Source of the DNA: Kofleriaceae bacterium
GTDB lineage: Bacteria > Myxococcota_A > Polyangia > Haliangiales > Haliangiaceae
Direction of reading: 5' to 3'
Assembly: GCA_025357755.1 (NCBI GenBank)
Contig: JANXOP010000420.1
Span: forward strand, 1 to 50,008
DNA: 50,008 nucleotides
The notes below the pieces were generated by a model. The model was given only the letters and a program-made list of their open reading frames with translations. It made no database searches and had not been told where the DNA came from. Position 1 is the stretch's first letter. Each line of letters opens with the position of its first letter. A program made the translations under genes and the position numbers. Of the stretch, positions 1 to 7,752 are shown in pieces.

Positions 1-1429
1 CGTAGCGGCACGGGGCCTGGTCGGGGAGGAGGTCCGGCACCTCGATCGTCAGCGTGCTGCCCTCGGTCCGGTACTTGAGTTCGCCCGGAACCCCCAGCAG
101 CGTGACGGCGGCACCCGCGGGCACGGTCACCTCGCGCGGGCCCGAATCGAGTGCCGACACGAACGGGTGCGAGGGCGCGGCATCGAGATCGACGAGCGGC
201 TTGGCTCCGACGTTCTCGAGATCGATCATGTTGATGATCGACGTGAGCTCCATGCCGTGGAACTTCTCGATCTCGGTCGCGGGGCGCTTGCTTGGAAACG
301 GCGGCGGCAGCGTCGGCGCTTTCACCCGCGCGGCGATCGAATGGATCGAGAGCGGTCCGGCCGCGATCGCGAGCTCGTCGTCGTCGTCATCGTCGTCGTC
401 GTCGTCGTCGTCATCGGGACCGGCCGGGAGCACCTCGGTGCCTGCCCGCTTACCAGCGACGTAGCCGAGCTCGAGGTCGTCGTCTTCGTCGCCGCGCCAC
501 TGCTCGGTCGGGCCGCACGCTGCGCGCAGCTCGGTCGCGAGCTCTGGCGCCGACATCAACAGCCCGTTGCGGTGCGCGCACCGCATCAACGCCTCCTGGA
601 ATTCGCCGGCGGTCTGGTAGCGCGCGTCCGGATCGATCGCGAGCGCCTTCTGCATGATCGCGTCGAAGTCGGCAGGCAGCCCTGGGACTTTGCGCGTGAT
701 CTGCGGGATCGGTTGCGCATAGATCTCGTCGGCGGAGGTGGTCAACCCCGCCGCGACGAACAGCCGCTCGCCGGTCAAGATCTCGTACATGCACACCGCA
801 ACCGAGTACAGATCGCTGCGGTGATCGAGCGGCTCGCTCTTCGCCTGCTCGGGCGACATGTAGCCGATCTTTCCCTTCACCTTGTAGAACAGCGACGTAT
901 GCGTCGCCGCCTTCGCGATGCCGAAATCGGTCAGCTTGACCTCGCCCTGATACGAGAGCAGCACGTTCGATGGCGAGACATCCCGGTGGATCAGCTTGAG
1001 CGGATTGCCGTCGAAGTCGCGCTTCGAGTGCGCGTACGCGAGCGCCGAGAGCACCTCGCGAGTGATGTAGATCGCGGCCTTCGGCGAGAAACGTTTGCTG
1101 CGCCGCTTCGCCTTGCGGAGCAGCGTGCGCAGGTCGCCACCTGGCAGGTACTCCATGACGATGAAGTACTCGCCGCCCGCGGCGACGAGATCGATCGTGT
1201 GGATGATGTTCGCGTGATCGAGCGTGGCCGACAGCTTCGCCTCGCGCAGGAACAGGTCGATGAACTCTTCCTGCTGCGTGAACTCTGGCAGCAGCTGCTT
1301 GAGCACGACCTCCATCTCGAAGCCGCCGGCACCGAGCTTCTTGCCGACGTAGATCGCCCCCATGCCGCCCTCGGAGAGATGCTCCTGGACGACGTAGCGG
1401 TCGATCGGCGCTTCGCCCGCGTTTGCCAC
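1..1429 (-). CDS. Ser/Thr protein kinase, C-terminus beyond the window edge
   Basis: Hanks-type kinase that would phosphorylate Ser/Thr on unknown cytoplasmic targets. Reading leftward, the N-terminal half has the glycine loop (LSEGGMGAIY), the lysine in VVLKQLLPEF, the HRD loop (LIHRDVSPSN), DFG (LTDFGIA) and the APE-like YMSPEQ, so it looks catalytically complete. After the kinase domain comes a linker with 13 consecutive Asp (377-415), then a Pro-rich stretch and a region beginning around HGMELTSIINMIDLEN. 476 codons are visible and no stop is reached. I chose GTG 1429 because a TACACT hexamer lies 8 nt upstream of it. ATG 1447 is in frame but would put that hexamer inside the gene. It is divergent from the coiled-coil gene at 1454. 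Confidence 0.9.
   Translation of the reverse strand, partial: MANAGEAPIDRYVVQEHLSEGGMGAIYVGKKLGAGGFEMEVVLKQLLPEFTQQEEFIDLFLREAKLSATLDHANIIHTIDLVAAGGEYFIVMEYLPGGDLRTLLRKAKRRSKRFSPKAAIYITREVLSALAYAHSKRDFDGNPLKLIHRDVSPSNVLLSYQGEVKLTDFGIAKAATHTSLFYKVKGKIGYMSPEQAKSEPLDHRSDLYSVAVCMYEILTGERLFVAAGLTTSADEIYAQPIPQITRKVPGLPADFDAIMQKALAIDPDARYQTAGEFQEALMRCAHRNGLLMSAPELATELRAACGPTEQWRGDEDDDLELGYVAGKRAGTEVLPAGPDDDDDDDDDDDDDELAIAAGPLSIHSIAARVKAPTLPPPFPSKRPATEIEKFHGMELTSIINMIDLENVGAKPLVDLDAAPSHPFVSALDSGPREVTVPAGAAVTLLGVPGELKYRTEGSTLTIEVPDLLPDQAPCRY
377..415. repeat. GTC/ATC trinucleotide microsatellite (poly-Asp codons)
   Basis: Thirteen consecutive triplets, eleven GTC and two ATC on the + strand. On the minus strand they read as GAC/GAT and encode 13 Asp in the kinase linker. 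Slippage here would change the linker length without breaking the frame. Confidence 0.9.
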
Positions 1430-1453
1430 TCGGGCGGAGTGTAACATTCGGCC
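1430..1453. promoter_or_regulatory. Bidirectional promoter with overlapping -10 hexamers
   Basis: Only 24 bp separate the divergent starts (GTG 1429 minus, ATG 1454 plus). Minus-strand TACACT (1443-1438) lies 8 nt before GTG and plus-strand TAACAT (1442-1447) lies 6 nt before ATG; the two hexamers share two bases. No Shine-Dalgarno sequence is visible for either gene, so both mRNAs would be leaderless. No good -35 was recognised. Confidence 0.55.
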
Positions 1454-1891
1454 ATGGCCGAGGATCGCTACCGGCTCGCCCCTCTGCGCGAGGTCCGAGA
1501 GCGGTCCGAAGTTACGCACCGCGGAAATCTCTCAACCGCGATCAGCGACGCGCACGTCACCGAGGCAGCGGTCATCGTGGCGGCCGCACGTGTCGAGCAG
1601 GCTCAGCTGGCCCTGGACGCGGCGGCAGGATCGGCAACGAGGTCCCTCGCCTTTGGCGCGACCGCCACGGCGCTCGTCGTGGCAGAACGCTACCGGTCGC
1701 GGTTACGCGCCGTGCTCGCCGCCGCACGCGACGAGGAGCTGCGAGCCCGGCTCGTCCACGAGGCGCGGACCGGCGAGGTCGAGACCGCACGTGCTCGGCT
1801 CGCCCGCGCCCGCGCCGATCGCGAAGTCATCGAGCGCCACTTCGCGACGTGGCGCGAGACCCAGCGCAAGCAGCGCGAGAACCGCGACTAG
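1454..1891 (+). CDS. Coiled-coil protein, FliJ/YscO-like
   Basis: 145 aa, almost entirely helical, rich in Arg, Ala and Glu with heptad character, and no signal peptide or membrane segment. The C-terminal part (ARADREVIERHFATWRETQR) resembles the end of FliJ/YscO/HrpO stalk proteins, which sit in the export ATPase ring of flagellar and type III systems. No other secretion gene is in the window, so this assignment rests only on general resemblance; an unrelated coiled-coil protein is equally possible. A TAACAT hexamer lies 6 nt upstream of the ATG. Its stop overlaps the stop of the convergent lipoprotein by 4 bp. Confidence 0.6.
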   Translation: MAEDRYRLAPLREVRERSEVTHRGNLSTAISDAHVTEAAVIVAAARVEQAQLALDAAAGSATRSLAFGATATALVVAERYRSRLRAVLAAARDEELRARLVHEARTGEVETARARLARARADREVIERHFATWRETQRKQRENRD

Positions 1892-2901
1892 CTCGGGGGC
1901 AAGGACTCGAGCAGCTGACGAGCCGCGCGCGTGACATCGTCTTGCGAGGCGCCGCTCGCCGGGAACGTCTGATGCGCGTGCCACAGCGCGAGGCCGGTGT
2001 GATTATCGACGAGCGTCATCTGGAGATAGAGCTTCGAATCCTCGCCTCCGTGTGGAAGTTGCGGATCGTCGGCGTACTCGGGATGCATCTCTTCGTCGGT
2101 CGCGATGCGGCCCCAGGCATCGAGAGAGTTGATCGCGATGTCGGCGGCGATGTTGCTCGAGACTCGTGCGAACGCGTGCGCACCACTCTCGCCGTGACCG
2201 TGCCACCGCGTGACCGCGACGCCGCTCGGGAGATGGGTCGCGCTGTCCGGAGAGGCGTTGCCGGCTCCTCCGCGAGCAGGCCCGCTGTGGTGCGACGAGG
2301 AATGTTTATCCCCGGTGATCGCCGCGATCGCGACCAACGCGACGGCGACCGTCACGACCACGAACAGGCCGAACAAGATGTCGGTCGCGACGGTGCTGCC
2401 CGTGCTCTCGCGCGGGGCGGCGACGTAGCTCCAGCCGCCGATGTACAGCGTCGCATCGGCACCGGTCTTCTCGCCGAGCCGCGCGGGCAACCAGGGAGTC
2501 GGGAGCTGTGCGCCTGGCTGCACCGGCGCGGCGACGCCGTAGTGGGCGAGCGCACCGATGGTGGAGAGCAGCGCTTGCTTGTCGAGTGCTTGCTGGCCCT
2601 CGCCGAAGCTGCCGTTCCAGTCGATCATCGCGCTCGGCGCGTACTGGTGCTTCACGAGCTGATCGAGCGCCGCGTTCGTGATGCTCGCTTCGGCCTGGCC
2701 CCGCAGCTGCTCGGGGTTGGCGGCGAAGCCACCCTCCGTCCACATCTCGAGATCGAGCGGCAGGATATCGACGGTCGCGATCGCGTGATCAGGCCGCGGG
2801 GCCTTCGCGTTCAACGTCCCGGAGGGCCAGCTCGGCCCACATCCAGCCGACAGCACCGCACCTACAAGGAGTCCGACACCCAGAGCAGGAACGACGCGCA
2901 T
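1888..2901 (-). CDS. Predicted lipoprotein of unknown function
   Basis: 337 aa from ATG 2901, chosen because it places a lipoprotein signal at the N-terminus: a hydrophobic run followed by the lipobox LSAGC. A TTG at 2955 in the same frame would bury the signal. The mature part has an alpha/beta-looking region (TVDILPLDLEMWTEGG, DATLYIGGWSYVA), then a strongly hydrophobic segment of about 25 residues (ILFGLFVVVTVAVALVAIAA), then a His/Ser-rich stretch and another alpha/beta region ending near LALWHAHQTFP. The split around a hydrophobic hairpin is odd for a lipoprotein. The outer pieces faintly recall CsgG/LpoB/DUF799-type periplasmic domains, but I do not claim membership. Confidence 0.7.
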   Translation of the reverse strand: MRVVPALGVGLLVGAVLSAGCGPSWPSGTLNAKAPRPDHAIATVDILPLDLEMWTEGGFAANPEQLRGQAEASITNAALDQLVKHQYAPSAMIDWNGSFGEGQQALDKQALLSTIGALAHYGVAAPVQPGAQLPTPWLPARLGEKTGADATLYIGGWSYVAAPRESTGSTVATDILFGLFVVVTVAVALVAIAAITGDKHSSSHHSGPARGGAGNASPDSATHLPSGVAVTRWHGHGESGAHAFARVSSNIAADIAINSLDAWGRIATDEEMHPEYADDPQLPHGGEDSKLYLQMTLVDNHTGLALWHAHQTFPASGASQDDVTRAARQLLESLPPS

Positions 2902-3039
2902 ACCGAGTACGTCAGCAACCGGCGGGCCAGCGCCTCGTCGAGCAATTTCGGGCAACTAGTGGCGCCGCCACTGTGGTGCTCCATCACAGTGTGATGGCAC
3001 TGGCTCGCAACATCCGGCGCGACGGCGTGTCGAAGCTGT

Positions 3040-3345
3040 ATGAGATTTCTCGTGCTGACCGCCCTGCTCGCACCCCTTGGCTCGCTGGCTGCGGCCGATC
3101 CGGGGAAGCCCGCCGCCACCACGAGCCCGAGCGCCTCGCAGATGCACACCGACGACTGCGCGCGCGCGACCGCGCAACGAAAGTCGTGCGTGATCGACAT
3201 GGGCAAGGGTGAAGAGATCGAGGGCAAGGGGGTTGGAGGCGATGGCAGCGCGGTCACGTTCATCGATTGGGGCAAGGCGGGCAGCTTGGTTCATCTCCGG
3301 CGCGACTTCATCACCGAGATCATCAAGTCGGCCGAAGACCTCTAG
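3040..3345 (+). CDS. Small secreted protein of unknown function
   Basis: 101 aa. The N-terminus MRFLVLTALLAPLGSLAAA is a plausible Sec signal peptide cleaved after AAA, leaving about 80 residues with two Cys that could pair (DDCARAT and KSCVIDM) and an acidic C-terminus. No domain recognised. It lies between two divergently oriented genes. No Shine-Dalgarno or convincing -10 sits directly upstream, so the start rests on the signal peptide. Confidence 0.6.
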   Translation: MRFLVLTALLAPLGSLAAADPGKPAATTSPSASQMHTDDCARATAQRKSCVIDMGKGEEIEGKGVGGDGSAVTFIDWGKAGSLVHLRRDFITEIIKSAEDL

Positions 3346-3365
3346 CCGCTGCGCTACGCTGAGTC

Positions 3366-3521
3366 GTGTCGAATCGGCGCGCTCTGGTCTTGTCGAGTCT
3401 CGCGGGCGACGGAGCGTGGAGCTCGAACGCGGGCGCCACGCAGGTCGATTCGATCGAGGAGGTCACGCCCGACAACATCTACGTCGCGGCCACCCCCGGC
3501 CTGTTGCTACACGGCCAGTGA
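3366..3521 (+). pseudogene. 51-codon ORF, possible remnant of a beta-propeller-type secreted protein
   Basis: A GTG ORF with TACGCT (3355-3360) 5 nt upstream. The last 25 residues (VDSIEEVTPDNIYVAATPGL, then LLHGQ) resemble one blade of the 'W..DVYAVGDNGLILH' repeats of photosynthesis-system-II-assembly or WD-like proteins. One blade alone cannot fold as a propeller, so this looks like what remains after deletion of a larger gene. It could also be a genuine small peptide, since the promoter-like hexamer is intact. Confidence 0.35.
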
Positions 3522-3522
3522 G

Positions 3523-3774
3523 CTACTGGCAGTCGAGCACGTCGCTGCAGGCCGGGTGCTTGAGTACGCACTCGGCATGCTTCTGAACCTTCGCGAGGTT
3601 GTCTTGATCTGCCTCGAGCACCGCGCATGCCGCGACGCATTCCTTCTCGTCGAACGGGACCGGGCTCGAGGTCACGGTCACACACTCGGACTCGCGCGCA
3701 CAGACTTGCTTGCACCTCGCGCTGCGCGGCTGCACGCACGCGGTGACGAGCAAGGCGACAAGGACGTAGCGCAC
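3523..3774 (-). CDS. Small cysteine-rich lipoprotein
   Basis: 83 aa from GTG 3774. The N-terminus MRYVLVALLVTAC is a short lipoprotein signal with lipobox LVTAC. The mature part has eight more Cys in a spaced pattern (CKQVC, SEC, KEC, AAC, AEC, PAC, LDC), suggesting four disulfides in an exported miniature domain. A TACACT hexamer lies 6 nt before the GTG, consistent with a leaderless transcript. Function unknown. Confidence 0.7.
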   Translation of the reverse strand: MRYVLVALLVTACVQPRSARCKQVCARESECVTVTSSPVPFDEKECVAACAVLEADQDNLAKVQKHAECVLKHPACSDVLDCQ

Positions 3775-3806
3775 GGACGTAGTGTAGATCAGCTACGCTG
3801 CGCAGC
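3775..3806. promoter_or_regulatory. Bidirectional leaderless-type promoter
   Basis: 32 bp between divergent starts. Minus strand: TACACT (3786-3781), 6-nt spacer, GTG 3774. Plus strand: TACGCT (3794-3799), 7-nt spacer, GTG 3807. No Shine-Dalgarno is visible on either side. Confidence 0.55.
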
Positions 3807-5099
3807 GTGAGTCTCGCGGAACGCCGACACGTGCGGATGTTCACGCTGTGCGTGCTGTACGTCGCGCAGGGCATCCCGTGGGGATTCATGGCGTTCACGC
3901 TGCCCGCGATCCTGGCGGATCGCGGCCTCGACGCGACCGCGATCGGGGGCGTCCTCGCGATGACGACGCTGCCTTACTCCTTCAAGTGGGCGTGGGGCTT
4001 CGTGATCGACGCCTTCCCGAGCAAGCGCTGGGGCCGCCGCCGACCGTGGATCATCTTCGCGCAGGGCATGATGGCGGCGACGGTCGGCGCGATGATCCTG
4101 ATCCCGGATCTGACCGCGAACGTGCGGCTGCTCGCGCTCGCGGTCTTCGTCCATACGGTCTTCAACTCGATGCAGGACGTCGCTGTCGACGCGCTCGCGG
4201 TCGACCTCCTCGACGAGAAGGAGCGCGGTCGTGCGAACGGCATGATGTACGCCTCGAAGTGGGGCGGCGGCGCGATCGGTGGTTTCGGGCTCTCGCACCT
4301 CGTCGGCTGGTTCGGCTTGCGCTCGGCGCTCGTCGCGCAAACGGCGGTGCTGTTCGCGATCATGTGCGTGCCGCTACTCGTGCGCGAGCGTGCAGGTGCA
4401 GATCAGGCGCCGAGCCGCGAGCCGATCGGGCGCGCGGTTCGCGCGTGGTTCCAGCGCGTGTTTGGCGAGCGTACCAAGCGCGCGGTGATCGGCGATGCGA
4501 TCCGCGATCGCGCGATGCAGTCCGCAGTGCTCGGCATCTTCGTGATGCTGCTCTCGAACGTCGGCGCTGCGATCGTCATCACGTACGCGAACGTGCTGTT
4601 CACGCAGACGCTGCACTGGACGGCCGAAGAGTATGCGCAGCTCGGCGGTGGCCCCGGCCTCGTCGCCGGGCTGGTCGGCTCGCTCGTCGGAGGCTTCTTC
4701 GCGGACCGCGTGGGTCATCGCCGGCTCGCCGGGCTCGCGACGCTCGGCATCGCGCTCTACTACCTCGGGTGGGCCGCGATGTCGGCGCACTGGACCGACC
4801 GACACTTCGTCTACGCCGTGTTCTGGATCGAGCCGTTCCTCGCGGGTGTGATGACCGTGTCGTTGTTCGCGCTGTGCATGGATATCTCGTGGACCCAGAT
4901 CGCGGCGTCGCAGTTCGCCATCTACATGGCGTTGGCCAACTTCTCGACGACGACCGGCTACAAGCTCGGCGGGTTCGCGGCCGAGTGGTTCACACCGCGA
5001 GGCGTCTACATCGCCGCAGCGGTGCTGCAAGCGAGCTTCATCGTGATCCTACCGCTCATCGATCCGCGAGCGGCACGCCGCCGTGCGAAGGTCGCGTGA
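3807..5099 (+). CDS. MFS transporter, AmpG-like permease
   Basis: 430 aa, about 12 hydrophobic segments. The N-terminal half has the AmpG/SLC33 pattern: GIPWGFMAFTLPAILADRG, a loop with LPYSFKWAWGFVIDAF, then RWGRRRPWIIFAQ. AmpG imports muropeptides (GlcNAc-anhydroMurNAc-peptides) for cell-wall recycling; other members of the family move acyl-CoA or unknown solutes, so the substrate is open. No recycling enzyme is adjacent. The GTG start has TACGCT 7 nt upstream. The stop overlaps the start of the methyltransferase (TGATG), implying cotranslation of two functionally unrelated proteins. Confidence 0.8.
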   Translation: MSLAERRHVRMFTLCVLYVAQGIPWGFMAFTLPAILADRGLDATAIGGVLAMTTLPYSFKWAWGFVIDAFPSKRWGRRRPWIIFAQGMMAATVGAMILIPDLTANVRLLALAVFVHTVFNSMQDVAVDALAVDLLDEKERGRANGMMYASKWGGGAIGGFGLSHLVGWFGLRSALVAQTAVLFAIMCVPLLVRERAGADQAPSREPIGRAVRAWFQRVFGERTKRAVIGDAIRDRAMQSAVLGIFVMLLSNVGAAIVITYANVLFTQTLHWTAEEYAQLGGGPGLVAGLVGSLVGGFFADRVGHRRLAGLATLGIALYYLGWAAMSAHWTDRHFVYAVFWIEPFLAGVMTVSLFALCMDISWTQIAASQFAIYMALANFSTTTGYKLGGFAAEWFTPRGVYIAAAVLQASFIVILPLIDPRAARRRAKVA

Positions 5100-6577
5100 T
5101 GGCGGTCGCGGAGCTCGGGGTCGTCTACACGCCACCCGCGGTGACGAGGCCCATGGTCGAGCGCGCGCTCGCGCCATTGATCGCGGGGCGGTCTCCCGAC
5201 GAGCTACTCGAGCTCCGCATCTGCGACTTCGCGATCGGCGAAGGGGCCTTCCTCGTCGAGATCGTGCGCGTGCTCGCCGAAGCTCATGGGGGTCGCGATG
5301 CGAAGCGGCTCGTCGCCGCGCGCTGCCTGTTCGGAGCGGATCTCGATCCGCGCTCGGTCGCGACCGCGCGGGGTAGGCTCGAAGCGTACGTCGGTGCGGC
5401 GCTGCCCGAGCTCGCGGTGCGGCTTCAGGTCGGCGATGCCTTGCAGCTCGCGTGGCCGCAGTTCGATGCGGTGATCGGCAATCCGCCATACATCCGACAG
5501 GAGAAGCTCGCTCCGGCGACCAAGCGCGCGCTGCGCGGGTTCGAGAGCTACGACGGGGTCGCGGATCTGTACGTCTATTTCATCGAGCTCGCGCATCGGC
5601 TACTGCGCGACGGGGGGCGCTATGCGCTCGTCGTGCCGACGAAGTGGATGACGGCCGCGTACGCGCGACCGCTGCGGCGCTTCCTCGCGCGGGCGCGCAG
5701 CGTCGAGGCGATCGACGAGCTCGATCCGCATGCGTTCGCGGGCGTCGATGCGTTCCCGTGCGTGCTCGCCGGGACGCTCGGCGCCGCCGCTCCCGAACGC
5801 TCGGGCACCGGCGCGCCATGGCACCTCGACCGCTCCGAGGACGCCGCCGTGATGGCACAGCTCGAGCGCTTGCCGAAGCTCGGCGACCGCTTCACGCCAA
5901 CCCGTGGTGTGGTGACCGGCTGCAATCGCGCCTTCGTGATCGATGCCGGGATTCGCGAGCGCATTCTCGAGGACGATCCAGCCTGCGGCTCGCTGATCCG
6001 TCCCTTCTTGAAGGGCCGCGACGTGCGGCGCTGGACCGCGGCGAGCGAGCGCTACCTCTTGATGATGGATCGCGGCGTTGCCTTGCCCGCGGCGATCGGT
6101 CGCCATCTCGCGCCGTTGCGCCGTGCGCTCGAGCCCGGCACCGGTCGCAAGCCCGGGGGCTACCAGTGGTACGAGTTGCAGGATCCGATCGGCGCGCTCG
6201 CGAAGGCCATCACGCCGCGGCTGTTCTATCAAGACATCCAATCGGCACCCGTGTGCAGCCTGGATGCGACCGGGCTCGTCCCCGATACGACGGTGTGGAT
6301 CCTGCCGACCGACGATCGCTTCGTACTCGCGGTCTTGAATTCGCAGCTCTATCACTGGTACGCGAAGCGGCGATTTCCGCCCGCGCTCAACGGCGCGGTG
6401 CGACCCAAGCGCGAGTACATGCAGCAGCTCCCGCTCGTCGAACCGGCGCCCGAGTTGCGCGCGCGGATCACCGCGCTCGTCGATGCGCAGCTCGCCGTGC
6501 CGACCCTCGAGCGCGATGGCGAGCTCGAGGCCTTGATCTATCGCGCCTACGAGGTCAACGGCAGCTTGATCACGTAG
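5099..6577 (+). CDS. N6-adenine DNA methyltransferase, Eco57I/TaqI type
   Basis: 492 aa. The SAM-binding motif I appears as CDFAIGEGAFLVEIV (residues about 42-56) and the catalytic motif IV as NPPYI (about 127-131), followed by a KLAPATKRALRGFESYDGVA segment typical of Eco57I/TaqI-type adenine methylases. The C-terminal half (PFLKGRDVRRW, then VLNSQLYHWYAKRRFPPALN) matches the TaqI-like target-recognition domain. No PD-(D/E)XK nuclease domain is fused at the N-terminus and no restriction gene lies nearby, so it appears to be a solitary methylase or a type IIG-like protein lacking its nuclease. It starts at ATG 5099 inside the permease stop codon. Its 3' end overlaps the convergent gene by 31 bp. 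Confidence 0.87.
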   Translation: MAVAELGVVYTPPAVTRPMVERALAPLIAGRSPDELLELRICDFAIGEGAFLVEIVRVLAEAHGGRDAKRLVAARCLFGADLDPRSVATARGRLEAYVGAALPELAVRLQVGDALQLAWPQFDAVIGNPPYIRQEKLAPATKRALRGFESYDGVADLYVYFIELAHRLLRDGGRYALVVPTKWMTAAYARPLRRFLARARSVEAIDELDPHAFAGVDAFPCVLAGTLGAAAPERSGTGAPWHLDRSEDAAVMAQLERLPKLGDRFTPTRGVVTGCNRAFVIDAGIRERILEDDPACGSLIRPFLKGRDVRRWTAASERYLLMMDRGVALPAAIGRHLAPLRRALEPGTGRKPGGYQWYELQDPIGALAKAITPRLFYQDIQSAPVCSLDATGLVPDTTVWILPTDDRFVLAVLNSQLYHWYAKRRFPPALNGAVRPKREYMQQLPLVEPAPELRARITALVDAQLAVPTLERDGELEALIYRAYEVNGSLIT

Positions 6578-7182
6578 CGATCCTGGCCGCAGCGCAGCTC
6601 GCCTTGCTCGCGACCGAGCGCGAACGTGGCAAGCGCGAGCATGTCGCCGGCGTTGTTCGGCAACGGCACGCCGACGGGACCAGCGATCGATACGTGGAGG
6701 TGCTTGTCTTGGACCACTCCGGTGATCTCGACGGTGCGGCCCATCGAAAGCGGGCCCGCCGCGAGGTCGAAGACCACCGCGCACGCATGCGCGATCGAGG
6801 AGACCGCGACATCGACGTTGCAGGCAGGCAGTTCGCCCGTGGTCCGCACGCCGCTTCGCTCGGCCGCGCGCGCGAACAGCTCGCCGACCGGTGTGGGCTT
6901 GCGCTGGGGCGCCTTCGCGAGCGAGCGATTGGTGGCGAACAGCGTGGTCAGCTCGCGCACCGCCGTCGCTGCGGAGCTCGCCGCGGACTGGGCATCGAGG
7001 GTCTCCGCGAGCTCGGTCAGCTCGTCGACCGCCATCATCAGCGCCTGCAGCTTCGAGGCGACATCGTGATGAAAGCTCGGCATCCGCGATCCGAGTAGCG
7101 CGAGTGACATCACGTTCGACATCGTCGGCTGCGGGTGACGCGTGCACGGCTGGCCGTGTTCGTCGAGGTGTTCGTTACTCAC
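6547..7182 (-). CDS. Histidine-kinase-like / histidine phosphotransferase-like protein
   Basis: 211 aa. A helical segment MPSFHHDVASKLQALMMAVD looks like the dimerisation/phosphoacceptor helix of a histidine kinase, with a candidate phospho-His in HHD. The following alpha/beta part (VGELFARAAERSGV, SSIAHACAVVFDLAAGPLSM, HVSIAGPVGVPLPN) has the outline of a HATPase fold but lacks recognisable N, G1 and G2 boxes. That combination recalls ChpT/Spo0B-type phosphotransferases rather than active kinases. The GTG start overlaps the upstream response regulator stop (GTGA), so the two are translationally coupled. It probably relays phosphate to or from that regulator. Confidence 0.6.
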   Translation of the reverse strand: MSNEHLDEHGQPCTRHPQPTMSNVMSLALLGSRMPSFHHDVASKLQALMMAVDELTELAETLDAQSAASSAATAVRELTTLFATNRSLAKAPQRKPTPVGELFARAAERSGVRTTGELPACNVDVAVSSIAHACAVVFDLAAGPLSMGRTVEITGVVQDKHLHVSIAGPVGVPLPNNAGDMLALATFALGREQGELRCGQDRYVIKLPLTS

Positions 7183-7751
7183 TGGGTCTCGAGCTTTCGG
7201 TCGAGGCCGGCGATGCCGAGCGCGATCGCGTCATTCCACGGATCCGCGGTCACGATCACGACCTCGCCGCTGCGCGGCACCACCGAGATCCCCGGATATT
7301 CGAGCTCGAGTGCTTCGCGCAGCGCGACGCCACGCTCGCGACGCTCGCGATCACCCGAGAGCGCGAGCAGCTCTTCGTGGCGAGCCGCAGCCTCGAGGAC
7401 GGCGGCGTGGAGCACCTTGTCGGAGAACGGCTTGTTGATGAACCGAAAGATCTCGCCCTGGTTGATGCCATCGATCGCGGTCTCGAGCGACCGCATGCCG
7501 GTGAGCAAGATCCGCACGGTCTCGGGCCGCAGCCGGCGCGCTTTGCCCGCGAGCTGCGCTCCCGTCATCTTCGGCATCTCGTAGTCGGAGACGAGGACCG
7601 CGACGTCTTCCTTCACGATCCACTCGAGCACCTGATCGGGATCGAGCGTGGTGCGAATCTCGAGCGTAGGCTCGCGGCGGAGCGAACGCGCGACACTCGA
7701 AACCATCTGCTCGTCGTCGTCGACGCAGACCACCAGCGACTTCCTGGTCAT
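7179..7751 (-). CDS. Response regulator with REC domain and short C-terminal region
   Basis: 190 aa. The REC domain has the acidic pocket VVCVDDDEQ, the phosphoacceptor Asp in VLVSDYEMPKM, the Thr in LLTGMRS and the Lys in INKPFSDK. The sequence between the last two (LETAIDGINQGEIFRFINKP) is the RpfG-like subtype. Residues about 130-190 form a small extra region ending in ADPWNDAIALGIAGLDRKLE, with no known output domain. ATG 7751 is preferred over an upstream in-frame start because it follows the kinase stop directly (TGAGATG). It is the middle gene of a kinase-regulator-phosphotransferase operon. Confidence 0.82.
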   Translation of the reverse strand: MTRKSLVVCVDDDEQMVSSVARSLRREPTLEIRTTLDPDQVLEWIVKEDVAVLVSDYEMPKMTGAQLAGKARRLRPETVRILLTGMRSLETAIDGINQGEIFRFINKPFSDKVLHAAVLEAAARHEELLALSGDRERRERGVALREALELEYPGISVVPRSGEVVIVTADPWNDAIALGIAGLDRKLETQ

Positions 7752-7752
7752 C

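Noticed and set aside
54..464. Poly-Ser ORF on the + strand
   Set aside because: The Ser run is the frame-shifted antisense of the poly-Asp codons of the kinase; no other protein character.
167..1444. Long rightward ORF opposite the first kinase
   Set aside because: Arg/Leu/Asp-rich antisense reading of a GC-rich gene; the minus strand encodes all kinase motifs in order.
3848..5098. In-frame rightward extension upstream of the methyltransferase
   Set aside because: It is the out-of-frame reading of the permease gene; the methylase begins at ATG 5099 where its family homology starts.
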